Source: JAISST01 sp050434145 (GTDB taxonomy: Bacteria > Fusobacteriota > Fusobacteriia > Fusobacteriales > Fusobacteriaceae). Taken from it: a stretch of DNA of 58,806 nucleotides. Of this stretch, positions 8,486 to 16,087 are shown in pieces. Under the pieces are notes generated by a model. The model was not told the DNA's origin and did not search any database. It saw only the letters and a program-made list of their open reading frames with translations. The position numbers were made by a program, and so were the translations under genes. Numbering within the stretch: position 1 is the first letter of the stretch; each line of letters begins with the position of its first letter. Where the stretch lies: assembly GCF_050434145.1 (NCBI RefSeq), contig NZ_JBNPVX010000017.1:1-58806 (forward strand), given 5' to 3'.

Positions 8486-8890
8486 ATGACAGAAATGGAA
8501 GAGCATTTGGAAGAGGAATTGCAGGAGTTTAAAAAGGAGAAGGAGACAATAAGACATATTGTAGGGCAATTGGGAAGTGGAACCCAAAGACAAAATAAAA
8601 TAATAAGTAGAGTTTTTATTGTTCTAATAGTTGCACTACTAGCAATAGGTTTGGCCTCAAAGAAAACGGACTTGACTATAACATTACTAGTTACAGTATT
8701 GGTTGCATTATTTAAGCTAATCTGGATGCTGAATGAATCACAAAGGACTAATCATTTTCAATTTTGGATATTAAGTACATTAGAATATAAAATCAGTGAA
8801 GTGGATAAGAGAATACGAAAAATAGAGAAGATTGTAAGAGAAAAGGAAGAAAAAAATTTAACAAATAGTGATAAAAACTTGGTGGTTTGA
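8486..8890 (+). CDS. Small protein with two membrane segments flanked by coiled coils
   Basis: A 134-residue protein of unknown function. A charged helical N-terminus rich in Glu and Lys (about residues 1-35) is followed by hydrophobic segment 1 (VFIVLIVALLAIGLASK) and segment 2 (ITLLVTVLVALFKLIWML). A charged, coiled-coil-like C-terminus rich in Lys and Glu ends the protein. I place the start at ATG 8486, five bases after AAGGGGTG; an in-frame ATG at 8453 has no ribosome site. It is 16 bases ahead of the NfeD-like gene, so the two probably work together at the membrane. Function is not assigned. Confidence 0.75.
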   Translation: MTEMEEHLEEELQEFKKEKETIRHIVGQLGSGTQRQNKIISRVFIVLIVALLAIGLASKKTDLTITLLVTVLVALFKLIWMLNESQRTNHFQFWILSTLEYKISEVDKRIRKIEKIVREKEEKNLTNSDKNLVV

Positions 8891-8906
8891 ATCAGGAGGT
8901 ATATAA

Positions 8907-9344
8907 ATGGCAATAGAACATTCCTACATCTGGCTTATAGCTATGGTTATTTTCTTGATAATTGAGGCTATAGTTCCAGGATTGGTTTCTATTTGGTGTG
9001 CGATAAGTGCAGCAATTACGGCTTTTTTATCATATTACATAAAAGATCTAAGATATCAAGTTTATATTTTTTTGATTTTATCAATAATTCTTTTTGGGGT
9101 AACACGTAAATATATAACAACTTACATGGATAAAAAAAATAATCAAGCAGACAATAAAGAAAGAATAATAGGACAAATAGTGGAAATAAGAGATATTAGC
9201 TCCAATAATACGTATAATATCTATCTAGATGGAAAACATTGGACAGGAATTAGTGATGAAAGTTTTTCAAAAGGTGATAAGGCTAGAGTAAGAGATATAA
9301 AGGGGATTAAATTAGTTTTAGAAAATCTTAATGAAAATATTTAA
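8907..9344 (+). CDS. NfeD-like membrane protein
   Basis: A 145-residue protein. The N-terminal membrane portion begins WLIAMVIFLIIEAIVPGLV, with the Glu-Pro-Gly feature typical of short NfeD proteins, and has two further hydrophobic segments to about residue 68. A soluble OB-fold-like C-terminal domain follows (IIGQIVEIRDI to KARVRDIKGIKLVLE). NfeD proteins usually pair with a stomatin/SPFH protein, but none is next to it; the partner here seems to be the two-TM protein just upstream. RBS AGGAGG at 8893-8898. It ends ahead of a hairpin terminator. Confidence 0.82.
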   Translation: MAIEHSYIWLIAMVIFLIIEAIVPGLVSIWCAISAAITAFLSYYIKDLRYQVYIFLILSIILFGVTRKYITTYMDKKNNQADNKERIIGQIVEIRDISSNNTYNIYLDGKHWTGISDESFSKGDKARVRDIKGIKLVLENLNENI

Positions 9345-9410
9345 AAAATGACTAGTTATTTTATTTCTTCTGTGATAAAATATTTTTATAAAATAAAAAG
9401 AATATTTCAA

Positions 9411-9445
9411 AAAAATCAGGTTTTTTTTTTCACCTGATTTTATTT
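9411..9445 (+). terminator. Hairpin terminator between nfeD-like gene and pyrG
   Basis: AAATCAGGT pairs with ACCTGATTT across a T-rich loop, and the 3' side runs into TTATTTTATTT. The A-rich 5' flank makes it potentially bidirectional. It lies directly upstream of the pyrG ribosome site, so it may also act within the pyrG leader. Confidence 0.65.
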
Positions 9446-9470
9446 TATTTAAATATATGGAGGAAATAAT

Positions 9471-11096
9471 ATGAACAACAATCCAAATAACATTAAGTAT
9501 GTATTTGTCACTGGTGGAGTAGTCTCATCTTTAGGTAAGGGAATAACTGCAGCTTCTTTGGGAAGATTATTGAAAGAAAGAGGTTATAAAGTAACAATAC
9601 AAAAATTTGATCCTTATTTAAACATAGATCCAGGAACTATGAATCCATATGAGCATGGAGAAGTGTTTGTAACAGATGATGGAACAGAAACAGATTTAGA
9701 TTTGGGTCACTATGAGAGATTCATCAATAGAAATCTAACTGGGAAAAGCAATGTTACTACAGGAAAAATATATCAAAGTGTATTAGATAAAGAAAGAAAA
9801 GGGGAATATTTGGGAAAAACTGTCCAAGTTATACCACATGTTACCAATGAAATAAAATCAAGAATTATGGCAATAACAAAAGAAAAAGAATATGATATTG
9901 TGATTACGGAAATAGGCGGGACTGTAGGTGATATAGAATCTACTCCATTTATAGAATCCATAAGGCAGTTTAGAAATGAGGTAGGGTGTGAAAATGTAGT
10001 ATATATACATGTGACTTTATTACCATATTTAAAGGTAGCAGGTGAAATAAAAACAAAACCAGCTCAACATTCTGTAAAAGAATTAATGGGGATGGGAATA
10101 ATACCAGATATATTGGTGTGCAGGACAGAACATCCAATAACTATAGGGATAAAAAAGAAACTATCTATGTTTTGTAATATAGAGCAGGATGCAGTAATTG
10201 AATCACCAGATGCATCTACAATTTATGAAATTCCATTGATAATGGAAGAAAATGGACTTGCTAAAGTTACATGCAAAAAGTTAGGGTTGGCAGATAAAGA
10301 ATGTGACTTGACCAAATGGAAAAGTGTAGTAGAAAAAATAAAAAATCCAAAAGATATAATAAAATTGGCAATAATTGGCAAATATATAGAATTGAAAGAT
10401 GCATATATAAGTATAAATGAAGCTATAGAAAATGCTGCATATTATCAAGGGTATAAGGCAAATATAGATTATTTACAAGCAGAAACATTGGAAGAAAAAT
10501 CTCTAAATGAATATGATGGTATTTTGATTCCAGGTGGATTTGGAAATCGAGGAATAGATGGAAAAATTTTAGCAATTAAATATGCAAGAGAAAATAAAAT
10601 ACCATTTTTAGGAATTTGCCTTGGAATGCAACTAACAGTGATAGAATTTGCAAGGGATGTATTAAATTATAAAAATGCAAATTCTACAGAATTTGATACT
10701 GATACAGATTATCCAATAATATATCTAATGGAAAATCAAAAATACATTGATAATATTGGTGGAACCATGAGATTAGGAGCTTATTCATGTATTTTAAAAG
10801 AAGATACTTTAGCATATTCTTTATATCAGACTAAAGAAATAAAAGAAAGACATAGACACAGATATGAATATAATAATGACTATAGAAAAATATTAGAAGA
10901 TAATGGATTGCTCGTTTCAGGTACATCTCCAAATAATAACTTGGTTGAAATTATAGAAATTTCACAAAAAGAGCATCCGTTTTTTATAGCTGTTCAATTT
11001 CATCCAGAGTTTAAGACAAGACCTAATAATCCACATCCATTATTTTTGGGATTTACAAAAGCTATTTATGATAGAATGGAAGCTAAGAAAAAATAA
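9471..11096 (+). CDS. pyrG: CTP synthase
   Basis: Converts UTP to CTP with ATP and glutamine. The 541-residue length is typical. The N-terminal synthetase domain starts YVFVTGGVVSSLGKGITAAS, with EIGGTVGDIES and HVTLLPYL later. The class I glutamine amidotransferase domain starts near residue 290: oxyanion segment PGGFGNRG, nucleophile GICLGMQ with Cys383, and the His/Glu pair in VQFHPEF. RBS GGAGG precedes ATG 9471. It stands apart from its neighbours, with a terminator ahead and coaE 145 bases downstream. Confidence 0.98.
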   Translation: MNNNPNNIKYVFVTGGVVSSLGKGITAASLGRLLKERGYKVTIQKFDPYLNIDPGTMNPYEHGEVFVTDDGTETDLDLGHYERFINRNLTGKSNVTTGKIYQSVLDKERKGEYLGKTVQVIPHVTNEIKSRIMAITKEKEYDIVITEIGGTVGDIESTPFIESIRQFRNEVGCENVVYIHVTLLPYLKVAGEIKTKPAQHSVKELMGMGIIPDILVCRTEHPITIGIKKKLSMFCNIEQDAVIESPDASTIYEIPLIMEENGLAKVTCKKLGLADKECDLTKWKSVVEKIKNPKDIIKLAIIGKYIELKDAYISINEAIENAAYYQGYKANIDYLQAETLEEKSLNEYDGILIPGGFGNRGIDGKILAIKYARENKIPFLGICLGMQLTVIEFARDVLNYKNANSTEFDTDTDYPIIYLMENQKYIDNIGGTMRLGAYSCILKEDTLAYSLYQTKEIKERHRHRYEYNNDYRKILEDNGLLVSGTSPNNNLVEIIEISQKEHPFFIAVQFHPEFKTRPNNPHPLFLGFTKAIYDRMEAKKK

Positions 11097-11173
11097 ATAG
11101 ATTCAGAAAGGTATATAAAGATATATAAAGATATTTTTAGAGAGTATTATGAAGTTTAGAGTTGTTATGTCAC

Positions 11174-11202
11174 TAGAAATATAACACTAACTATGATATA
11201 AT
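11174..11202 (+). promoter_or_regulatory. Probable promoter of coaE
   Basis: TAGAAA, 17 bases, TATAAT. The 15 bases ACTAACTATGATATA (11186-11200) containing the -10 are repeated exactly on the minus strand at the putative promoter of the two-component system (30146-30160). TTTTAGAGAGTATTAT just upstream (about 11136-11151) is shared with the nadE leader. Confidence 0.55.
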
Positions 11203-11241
11203 TTAAGATAATAAAAGTATAAATCCTATCAGGAGGTTATC

Positions 11242-11829
11242 ATGGTTTTGGGACTTACTGGTGGAATAGCCAGTGGAAAAACAACAGTAAGCGATTTATT
11301 CAAAACCAATGGCATTCCTGTATATGATGCAGATATAATATCAAAAGAAGTTACCCAGCGAAACGATATTATAGAAAAAATAATAAATATATTTCCGCAA
11401 GAGAATTTATTAAAAGATAAAAAATTAGATAGAAATAAACTAAAACATCTTGTATTCAATAATAGAGAAAAACTATATATTTTAAATGAAATAATTCATC
11501 CTGAAGTGATAAAAAAATTTCAAGAGATAAGAGAAAATCAAAAAGAACAAATAATTGTTTTTGATATACCTCTATTACTTGAATCAGGCTGTGAAATTCT
11601 TTGTGATAAAATATTAGTAATTGGTGCTCATGTTGATACACAAATAAAACGTGTTATGTTAAGAGACAACATTAGCAGAGAACTTGCAGAAAAAATCATA
11701 GCTAGTCAAATGTCGTTGGATGAAAAAATAAAAAGGGCAGATTATGTGATATGGAATGATGACAAATCACAAATACAACTGCAAGAAGATGTTGAAAGAA
11801 TATGTGAGTCATTATTGAATATATCTTGA
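11242..11829 (+). CDS. coaE: Dephospho-CoA kinase
   Basis: Last step of coenzyme A synthesis, phosphorylating the 3'-OH of dephospho-CoA. The 195-residue length matches the family. The P-loop is at the N-terminus (VLGLTGGIASGKTT), followed by DADIISKEV, the HPEV segment (EIIHPEVIKKF), VFDIPLLLESG (the Walker-B-like DIPLL), and the lid region around QIKRVMLRDNIS. RBS AGGAGG at 11231-11236. The U32-family gene follows 18 bases later, so the two are probably cotranscribed. Confidence 0.95.
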   Translation: MVLGLTGGIASGKTTVSDLFKTNGIPVYDADIISKEVTQRNDIIEKIINIFPQENLLKDKKLDRNKLKHLVFNNREKLYILNEIIHPEVIKKFQEIRENQKEQIIVFDIPLLLESGCEILCDKILVIGAHVDTQIKRVMLRDNISRELAEKIIASQMSLDEKIKRADYVIWNDDKSQIQLQEDVERICESLLNIS

Positions 11830-11847
11830 AATACATGGAGGATAAAG

Positions 11848-14049
11848 ATGAAAATAGTTGCCCCAGCGGGTAATATTGATAGATTCTATGCTGCAGTGAA
11901 AGGTGGAGCGAATGAGATATATATGGGACTAAAAGGCTATGGTGCAAGAAGAAATGCAGATAATTTCACATTAGATGAATTTATAGAGGCGCTTGAATAT
12001 GCTCACCTAAGGAATGTAAGAATATTGTTAACATTGAATACCATTGTAAAAGATAATGAAATGGATTTTTTATATGAAAATTTAAAACAATTGTATTTAA
12101 AAGGTTTAGATGCAGTAATAGTCCAAGATTTTGGATATATAAAATATATAAAGAGAAATTTTCCGGATTTGGAAATACATGGTAGCACTCAGATGACTAT
12201 CACAAATTATGAAGAAATAAACTATCTGAAAACAATAGGTTTAAAAAGAATAGTATTAGCAAGAGAGTTATCATTTGAAGAGATAAAAGAAATCAAAAAA
12301 AATACAAATATGGAATTGGAAGTATTTGTATCTGGGGCACTATGTGTTTCTTATTCAGGTAATTGCTATATGAGCAGTTTTATTGGAGGACGTAGTGGTA
12401 ATAGAGGACTTTGTGCTCAACCATGTAGAAAACAGTATTTTACTTGTGATGGAAATAATAAATATTTTCTTAGTCCCAAAGACCAGCTGTTATCAAAAAA
12501 AGAAATAGAACAATTAGCCAAGATTGGTATTGACAGCATAAAAGTCGAAGGTAGGATGAAGGATCCTAACTATGTATATGAAACAGTAAACTATTATAAA
12601 CAAATATTGGATGGCAAAGATCCTGAAGAAAAAACTTCTAAATTTTTTAATAGAGGATATACAATTCCATATTTCTATGGAGTAAATAGTGATATTATAA
12701 ATAAAAACTATTCTTTTAATATAGGAGAAAATTTGGGTAGATTAGGTGCTGATAATTCTCTTAAATTATCAGCAAATGTTACATTAGGTGATGGGATAAT
12801 CTTTTTAGATAAAAATTATAATAAGATAAGTGGTTCATATCTGAATAAAATATGCATAAAAGAAAAAAATAAAATAATAAAACATAAAAAAGCTTTAAAG
12901 GATCAAATTATTTTATTAAATAATTTACCATCAAATGCAAAATATATCTTCAGAAACTACTCCAAAGAATCTATAGAAGACACAGAAAATGCTATAAAAA
13001 GTATTGAAAGAAAATCTCCTGTAGATATCGAACTCTATGCTAAAATAGGAGAAAATCCTGAAATAAAATTTAAATATATAAAAAATAATAATGAAATAAT
13101 TTTTGGCGAAGTAATCAATGATACAATAATAGAAAGAGCAAAATCAAACAATACAACAAAAGAGAATATACTAGAAAAATTAAATGAACTTGGAAACACT
13201 CCTTTTTACATAAATAAAATAAATATGAGAATAGATGAAAATATATTTTTTCCAATATCATTATTAAAAAATTTGAAAAGAGATGCAATAAAAATGTTGG
13301 AAGAAAAAATAATAGAGAGTTATGTTAGAAACGCAAAAGAATTACCAACTCAAACTAAAGTTTCAGAATTTGATAATAAAAATGATAAAGAAAAAATATC
13401 AAATAAGCACAAGAAAAAAGTAATAATTAGTGCCATAGTCTCTAATGATAAACAAAAAAAGCTTTTGGAAAAATATAATATAAATAAAATATATGAGAAA
13501 ACAAATCCAGTAATTAATTCAAATAAAGTGAAACATAAAAATTATATATTAGCTTCTAAAATAAATGATATTATATTAAATAGATCAAGTAATGTAACTG
13601 TAAATTGGAATATGAACATTGCAAATAGACTGACCATAAATCAGCTAGAAGAATTTGAAAATATAGAAACAGTAATAATTTCTCCAGAATTATCTTTAGA
13701 TGATATAAAAAAAATTGGAAAGACAAGAGTTAAAAAGGCAATATTAGCTTACTCTAGGTTATTAGTGATGTATACGAAAGTACCAATATTTAGTGAAGAA
13801 GAAAGAGTAATTGAAAATGAACAAGGAGATAAATTTATAGTAATAAAAAATAAATATGATAATAGTGAGATATATTTTGAGAAACCTTTAAATATAATAA
13901 ATGATATAGAAAAGTTGGATATTGACATTGATGAATATATTTTGGAATTTACAACAGAAACAGAAGAAGAAATAATAGATATAATAGAACAATTGAAATA
14001 TAAAAATGGGGCATATTATGCATATAACTATAGAAGAGGTGTATATTAA
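11848..14049 (+). CDS. U32 family protein (TrhP/RlhA-type RNA hydroxylation enzyme)
   Basis: A 733-residue protein with an N-terminal TIM-barrel-like U32 domain starting MKIVAPAGNIDRFYAAVKGG. Its signature is ELEVFVSGALCVSYSGNC, then GGRSGNRGLCAQPCRK. Cys166, Cys173, Cys189 and Cys193 are likely iron-sulfur ligands. Characterised relatives make 5-hydroxyuridine in tRNA (TrhP) or 5-hydroxycytidine in 23S rRNA (RlhA) from prephenate; older annotation calls them collagenase-like peptidases. The length fits the long form with a C-terminal DUF3656-type extension (about residues 370-733), which is very rich in Asn, Lys and Ile. Which RNA it modifies cannot be read here; TrhP-like is my guess. Confidence 0.85.
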   Translation: MKIVAPAGNIDRFYAAVKGGANEIYMGLKGYGARRNADNFTLDEFIEALEYAHLRNVRILLTLNTIVKDNEMDFLYENLKQLYLKGLDAVIVQDFGYIKYIKRNFPDLEIHGSTQMTITNYEEINYLKTIGLKRIVLARELSFEEIKEIKKNTNMELEVFVSGALCVSYSGNCYMSSFIGGRSGNRGLCAQPCRKQYFTCDGNNKYFLSPKDQLLSKKEIEQLAKIGIDSIKVEGRMKDPNYVYETVNYYKQILDGKDPEEKTSKFFNRGYTIPYFYGVNSDIINKNYSFNIGENLGRLGADNSLKLSANVTLGDGIIFLDKNYNKISGSYLNKICIKEKNKIIKHKKALKDQIILLNNLPSNAKYIFRNYSKESIEDTENAIKSIERKSPVDIELYAKIGENPEIKFKYIKNNNEIIFGEVINDTIIERAKSNNTTKENILEKLNELGNTPFYINKINMRIDENIFFPISLLKNLKRDAIKMLEEKIIESYVRNAKELPTQTKVSEFDNKNDKEKISNKHKKKVIISAIVSNDKQKKLLEKYNINKIYEKTNPVINSNKVKHKNYILASKINDIILNRSSNVTVNWNMNIANRLTINQLEEFENIETVIISPELSLDDIKKIGKTRVKKAILAYSRLLVMYTKVPIFSEEERVIENEQGDKFIVIKNKYDNSEIYFEKPLNIINDIEKLDIDIDEYILEFTTETEEEIIDIIEQLKYKNGAYYAYNYRRGVY

Positions 14050-14051
14050 AA

Positions 14052-14594
14052 ATGAATGATAAAAATCATAATGAGGGCAACAATGAAGAAAAAAATTTAA
14101 AAATAATTAGAATGCTTGGAACATGGTTTGGATTAGGTGATATTCCATTTGCTCCTGGGACTTTTGGGACATTAGGAGGAATTCCTCTATATTTAGGATT
14201 ATTGTTTATAAGAAAATTTTTTAATAACATAGTGTTGTATTATTCCTTTTATTTTATATTTTTAATGACTTTTTTCATGATTTCAGTGTATGTTGGAGAT
14301 ATTTGTGAGAGAAAAATATTTAATAAAAAAGATCCTTCCAATGTAGTTATTGATGAAGTGTTGGGATACCTTACTAGTGTATTTCTGATAATACCAAATA
14401 CACATATAAATACTATAAAAGTAGTATTATCAGGGTTTATTCTTTTTAGAATATTTGATATTTTAAAACCAGGACCAATTTATAAATCACAAGACTTTCC
14501 TAATGGAGTAGGTGTAACATTAGATGATTTTTTGGCTGGGCTTGTAAGTAATATTATTTTAATATGTATTTGTACAATCTTTAGATGGATTTAG
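14052..14594 (+). CDS. pgpA: Phosphatidylglycerophosphatase A
   Basis: Removes phosphate from phosphatidylglycerophosphate to give phosphatidylglycerol at the inner membrane. The 180-residue protein has the PgpA signature GLGDIPFAPGTFGTLGGIPL near residues 27-46, VIDEVLGY with the acidic catalytic motif, and FRIFDILKPGPI followed by FPNGVGVTLDDFLAG near the C-terminus. There are about four hydrophobic membrane segments. It starts two bases after the U32 stop. cinA follows after a leader-repeat copy. Confidence 0.93.
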   Translation: MNDKNHNEGNNEEKNLKIIRMLGTWFGLGDIPFAPGTFGTLGGIPLYLGLLFIRKFFNNIVLYYSFYFIFLMTFFMISVYVGDICERKIFNKKDPSNVVIDEVLGYLTSVFLIIPNTHINTIKVVLSGFILFRIFDILKPGPIYKSQDFPNGVGVTLDDFLAGLVSNIILICICTIFRWI

Positions 14595-14636
14595 AAAAAG
14601 ATTGTGAAAGTACAGGTTTCATAGAATAAAAGTTTT

Positions 14637-14852
14637 AGGCAGTTGCGAATACAAAGTTTTCTTTATTCTTTTTACAAAATTTGTTGCATAAATAAATCTT
14701 TTGTGGTTTGGGGCTTGCCTCAAAAATCTCCGCAAGCACCTGACAGCAGCCAAGCATAGCGAGGCTGTAGGAAAAGAAGAATTAAAAAATAATAAAAGTA
14801 TAAATTTTGCAAGACTAAAAATAGTTTTGTAACAACTTATATTAAAAGTTTA
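14637..14852 (+). repeat. Dispersed leader repeat, copy C (upstream of cinA)
   Basis: AGGCAGTTGCGAATACAAAG opens the copy. The core contains GTGGTTTGGGGCTTGCCTC and CATAGCGAGGCTG, and the right arm is AAATAGTTTTGTAACAACTT. GTTGC at the left and GTAACAAC at the right form imperfect terminal inverted repeats. It fills most of the 277-base gap between pgpA and cinA and ends just before the cinA ribosome site (AAGGAG). Confidence 0.9.
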
Positions 14853-14871
14853 TAAAGGAGAAGTCTATAAT

Positions 14872-16077
14872 ATGAAAGCAGGAATAATTTTAGTAGGAAC
14901 AGAATTATTAAATGGTGGCACCATAGATACTAATAGCATCTTCATTGCAGAAGAATTAAACAAATATGGAATAGAGATAGAATTCAAAATCTCTGTAAGA
15001 GATATAATGGATGAAATAATAAAAGTAATAGATTATGGAAAGAAAAATGTAGACTTACTGATTATATCAGGCGGATTGGGACCAACCATTGATGACATAA
15101 CTAAAGATGCAATAGGAAACTATCTGAATCTTCCATTGATAGTAGATGATTCTGATCTAATAAAGCTAAAAGAAAAATTCAGTCATTTAGATATTCCTTT
15201 TTTAGAATCAAACATAAAACAAATAGAGAAACCTCAGGGTTCTATTACATTTGAGAATGATAAAGGAATGGCACCTGGAGTTTTTATAGATGGAATAGCT
15301 GCATTTCCAGGAGTTCCACGAGAAGTTTATAATCTTGTACCAAAGTTTTTAAATTGGTATAGTAAAGAGATGAAATTAATAGATGATAATATATATATCA
15401 AAGACATATTAACATTTGGATTGGGTGAATCAATTCTAGATGATAAGTTGAAGAAAATATTTACAGAGGATGGAATTCATTATGAGTTCCTAGTAAAATC
15501 ATATGGAACTTTAGTAAGACTCCAGAGCTTTGCACATAATGCTGAAAAAGTAGCAAAGATAGAAAAGAAAATCTATGAAGAAATTGGTGATTATATATTT
15601 GGAGAAGATACAGATACATTGGAAAGTGTACTAATGAAAAGATTGAAAGAATTGGACTATACTATTTCCACAGCAGAGTCATGTACTGGTGGATTAGTGT
15701 CAAGTAAAATAGTCAATGTGGAAGGGTCATCAAAAGTATTTTTGGAGGGATATGTTACATATAGTAATAAATCAAAGGAGAAAAACCTAGGTGTAAAGAA
15801 AGAAACATTAAATAAATATGGAGCAGTAAGTGAAGAAACTGCTAGAGAAATGTTGAATGGATTAATAACAGATGTAGGGATATCTATCACAGGAATAGCA
15901 GGTCCAACCAGTGATGATACAGCAAAACCTGTAGGATTAGTATACATAGGAATCAAAGTAAAAGAGAAATATTACATAAAAAAATATCAATTTAACCCAA
16001 GGTGGGGTCGTAATAGAATAAGAGATAGAGCAGCTTCACAAAGTTTATTTGATCTAATTAAATTATTAAAAAAATAA
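14872..16077 (+). CDS. cinA: CinA: NMN deamidase / ADP-ribose pyrophosphatase-like protein
   Basis: A 401-residue two-domain protein. The N-terminal MoaB-like COG1058 domain starts GIILVGTELLNGGTIDTNS and has ISGGLGPTIDDITKDA. The C-terminal PncC domain (about residues 250-401) carries STAESCTGGLVSS and SITGIAGPTSDDTAKPVGLV. In the family the C-terminal domain deamidates nicotinamide mononucleotide in the pyridine nucleotide cycle, and the N-terminal domain has been linked to ADP-ribose hydrolysis. nadE, which acts on the same cofactor, is 7 kb upstream. RBS AAGGAG, ATG 14872. The FakA-DegV fusion gene follows 10 bases after its stop. Confidence 0.94.
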   Translation: MKAGIILVGTELLNGGTIDTNSIFIAEELNKYGIEIEFKISVRDIMDEIIKVIDYGKKNVDLLIISGGLGPTIDDITKDAIGNYLNLPLIVDDSDLIKLKEKFSHLDIPFLESNIKQIEKPQGSITFENDKGMAPGVFIDGIAAFPGVPREVYNLVPKFLNWYSKEMKLIDDNIYIKDILTFGLGESILDDKLKKIFTEDGIHYEFLVKSYGTLVRLQSFAHNAEKVAKIEKKIYEEIGDYIFGEDTDTLESVLMKRLKELDYTISTAESCTGGLVSSKIVNVEGSSKVFLEGYVTYSNKSKEKNLGVKKETLNKYGAVSEETAREMLNGLITDVGISITGIAGPTSDDTAKPVGLVYIGIKVKEKYYIKKYQFNPRWGRNRIRDRAASQSLFDLIKLLKK

Positions 16078-16087
16078 GGGGGATCCA

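Noticed and set aside
11848..14049. Collagenase or U32 peptidase
   Set aside because: The cysteine set and overall layout match the RNA-hydroxylation members; nothing supports proteolysis.
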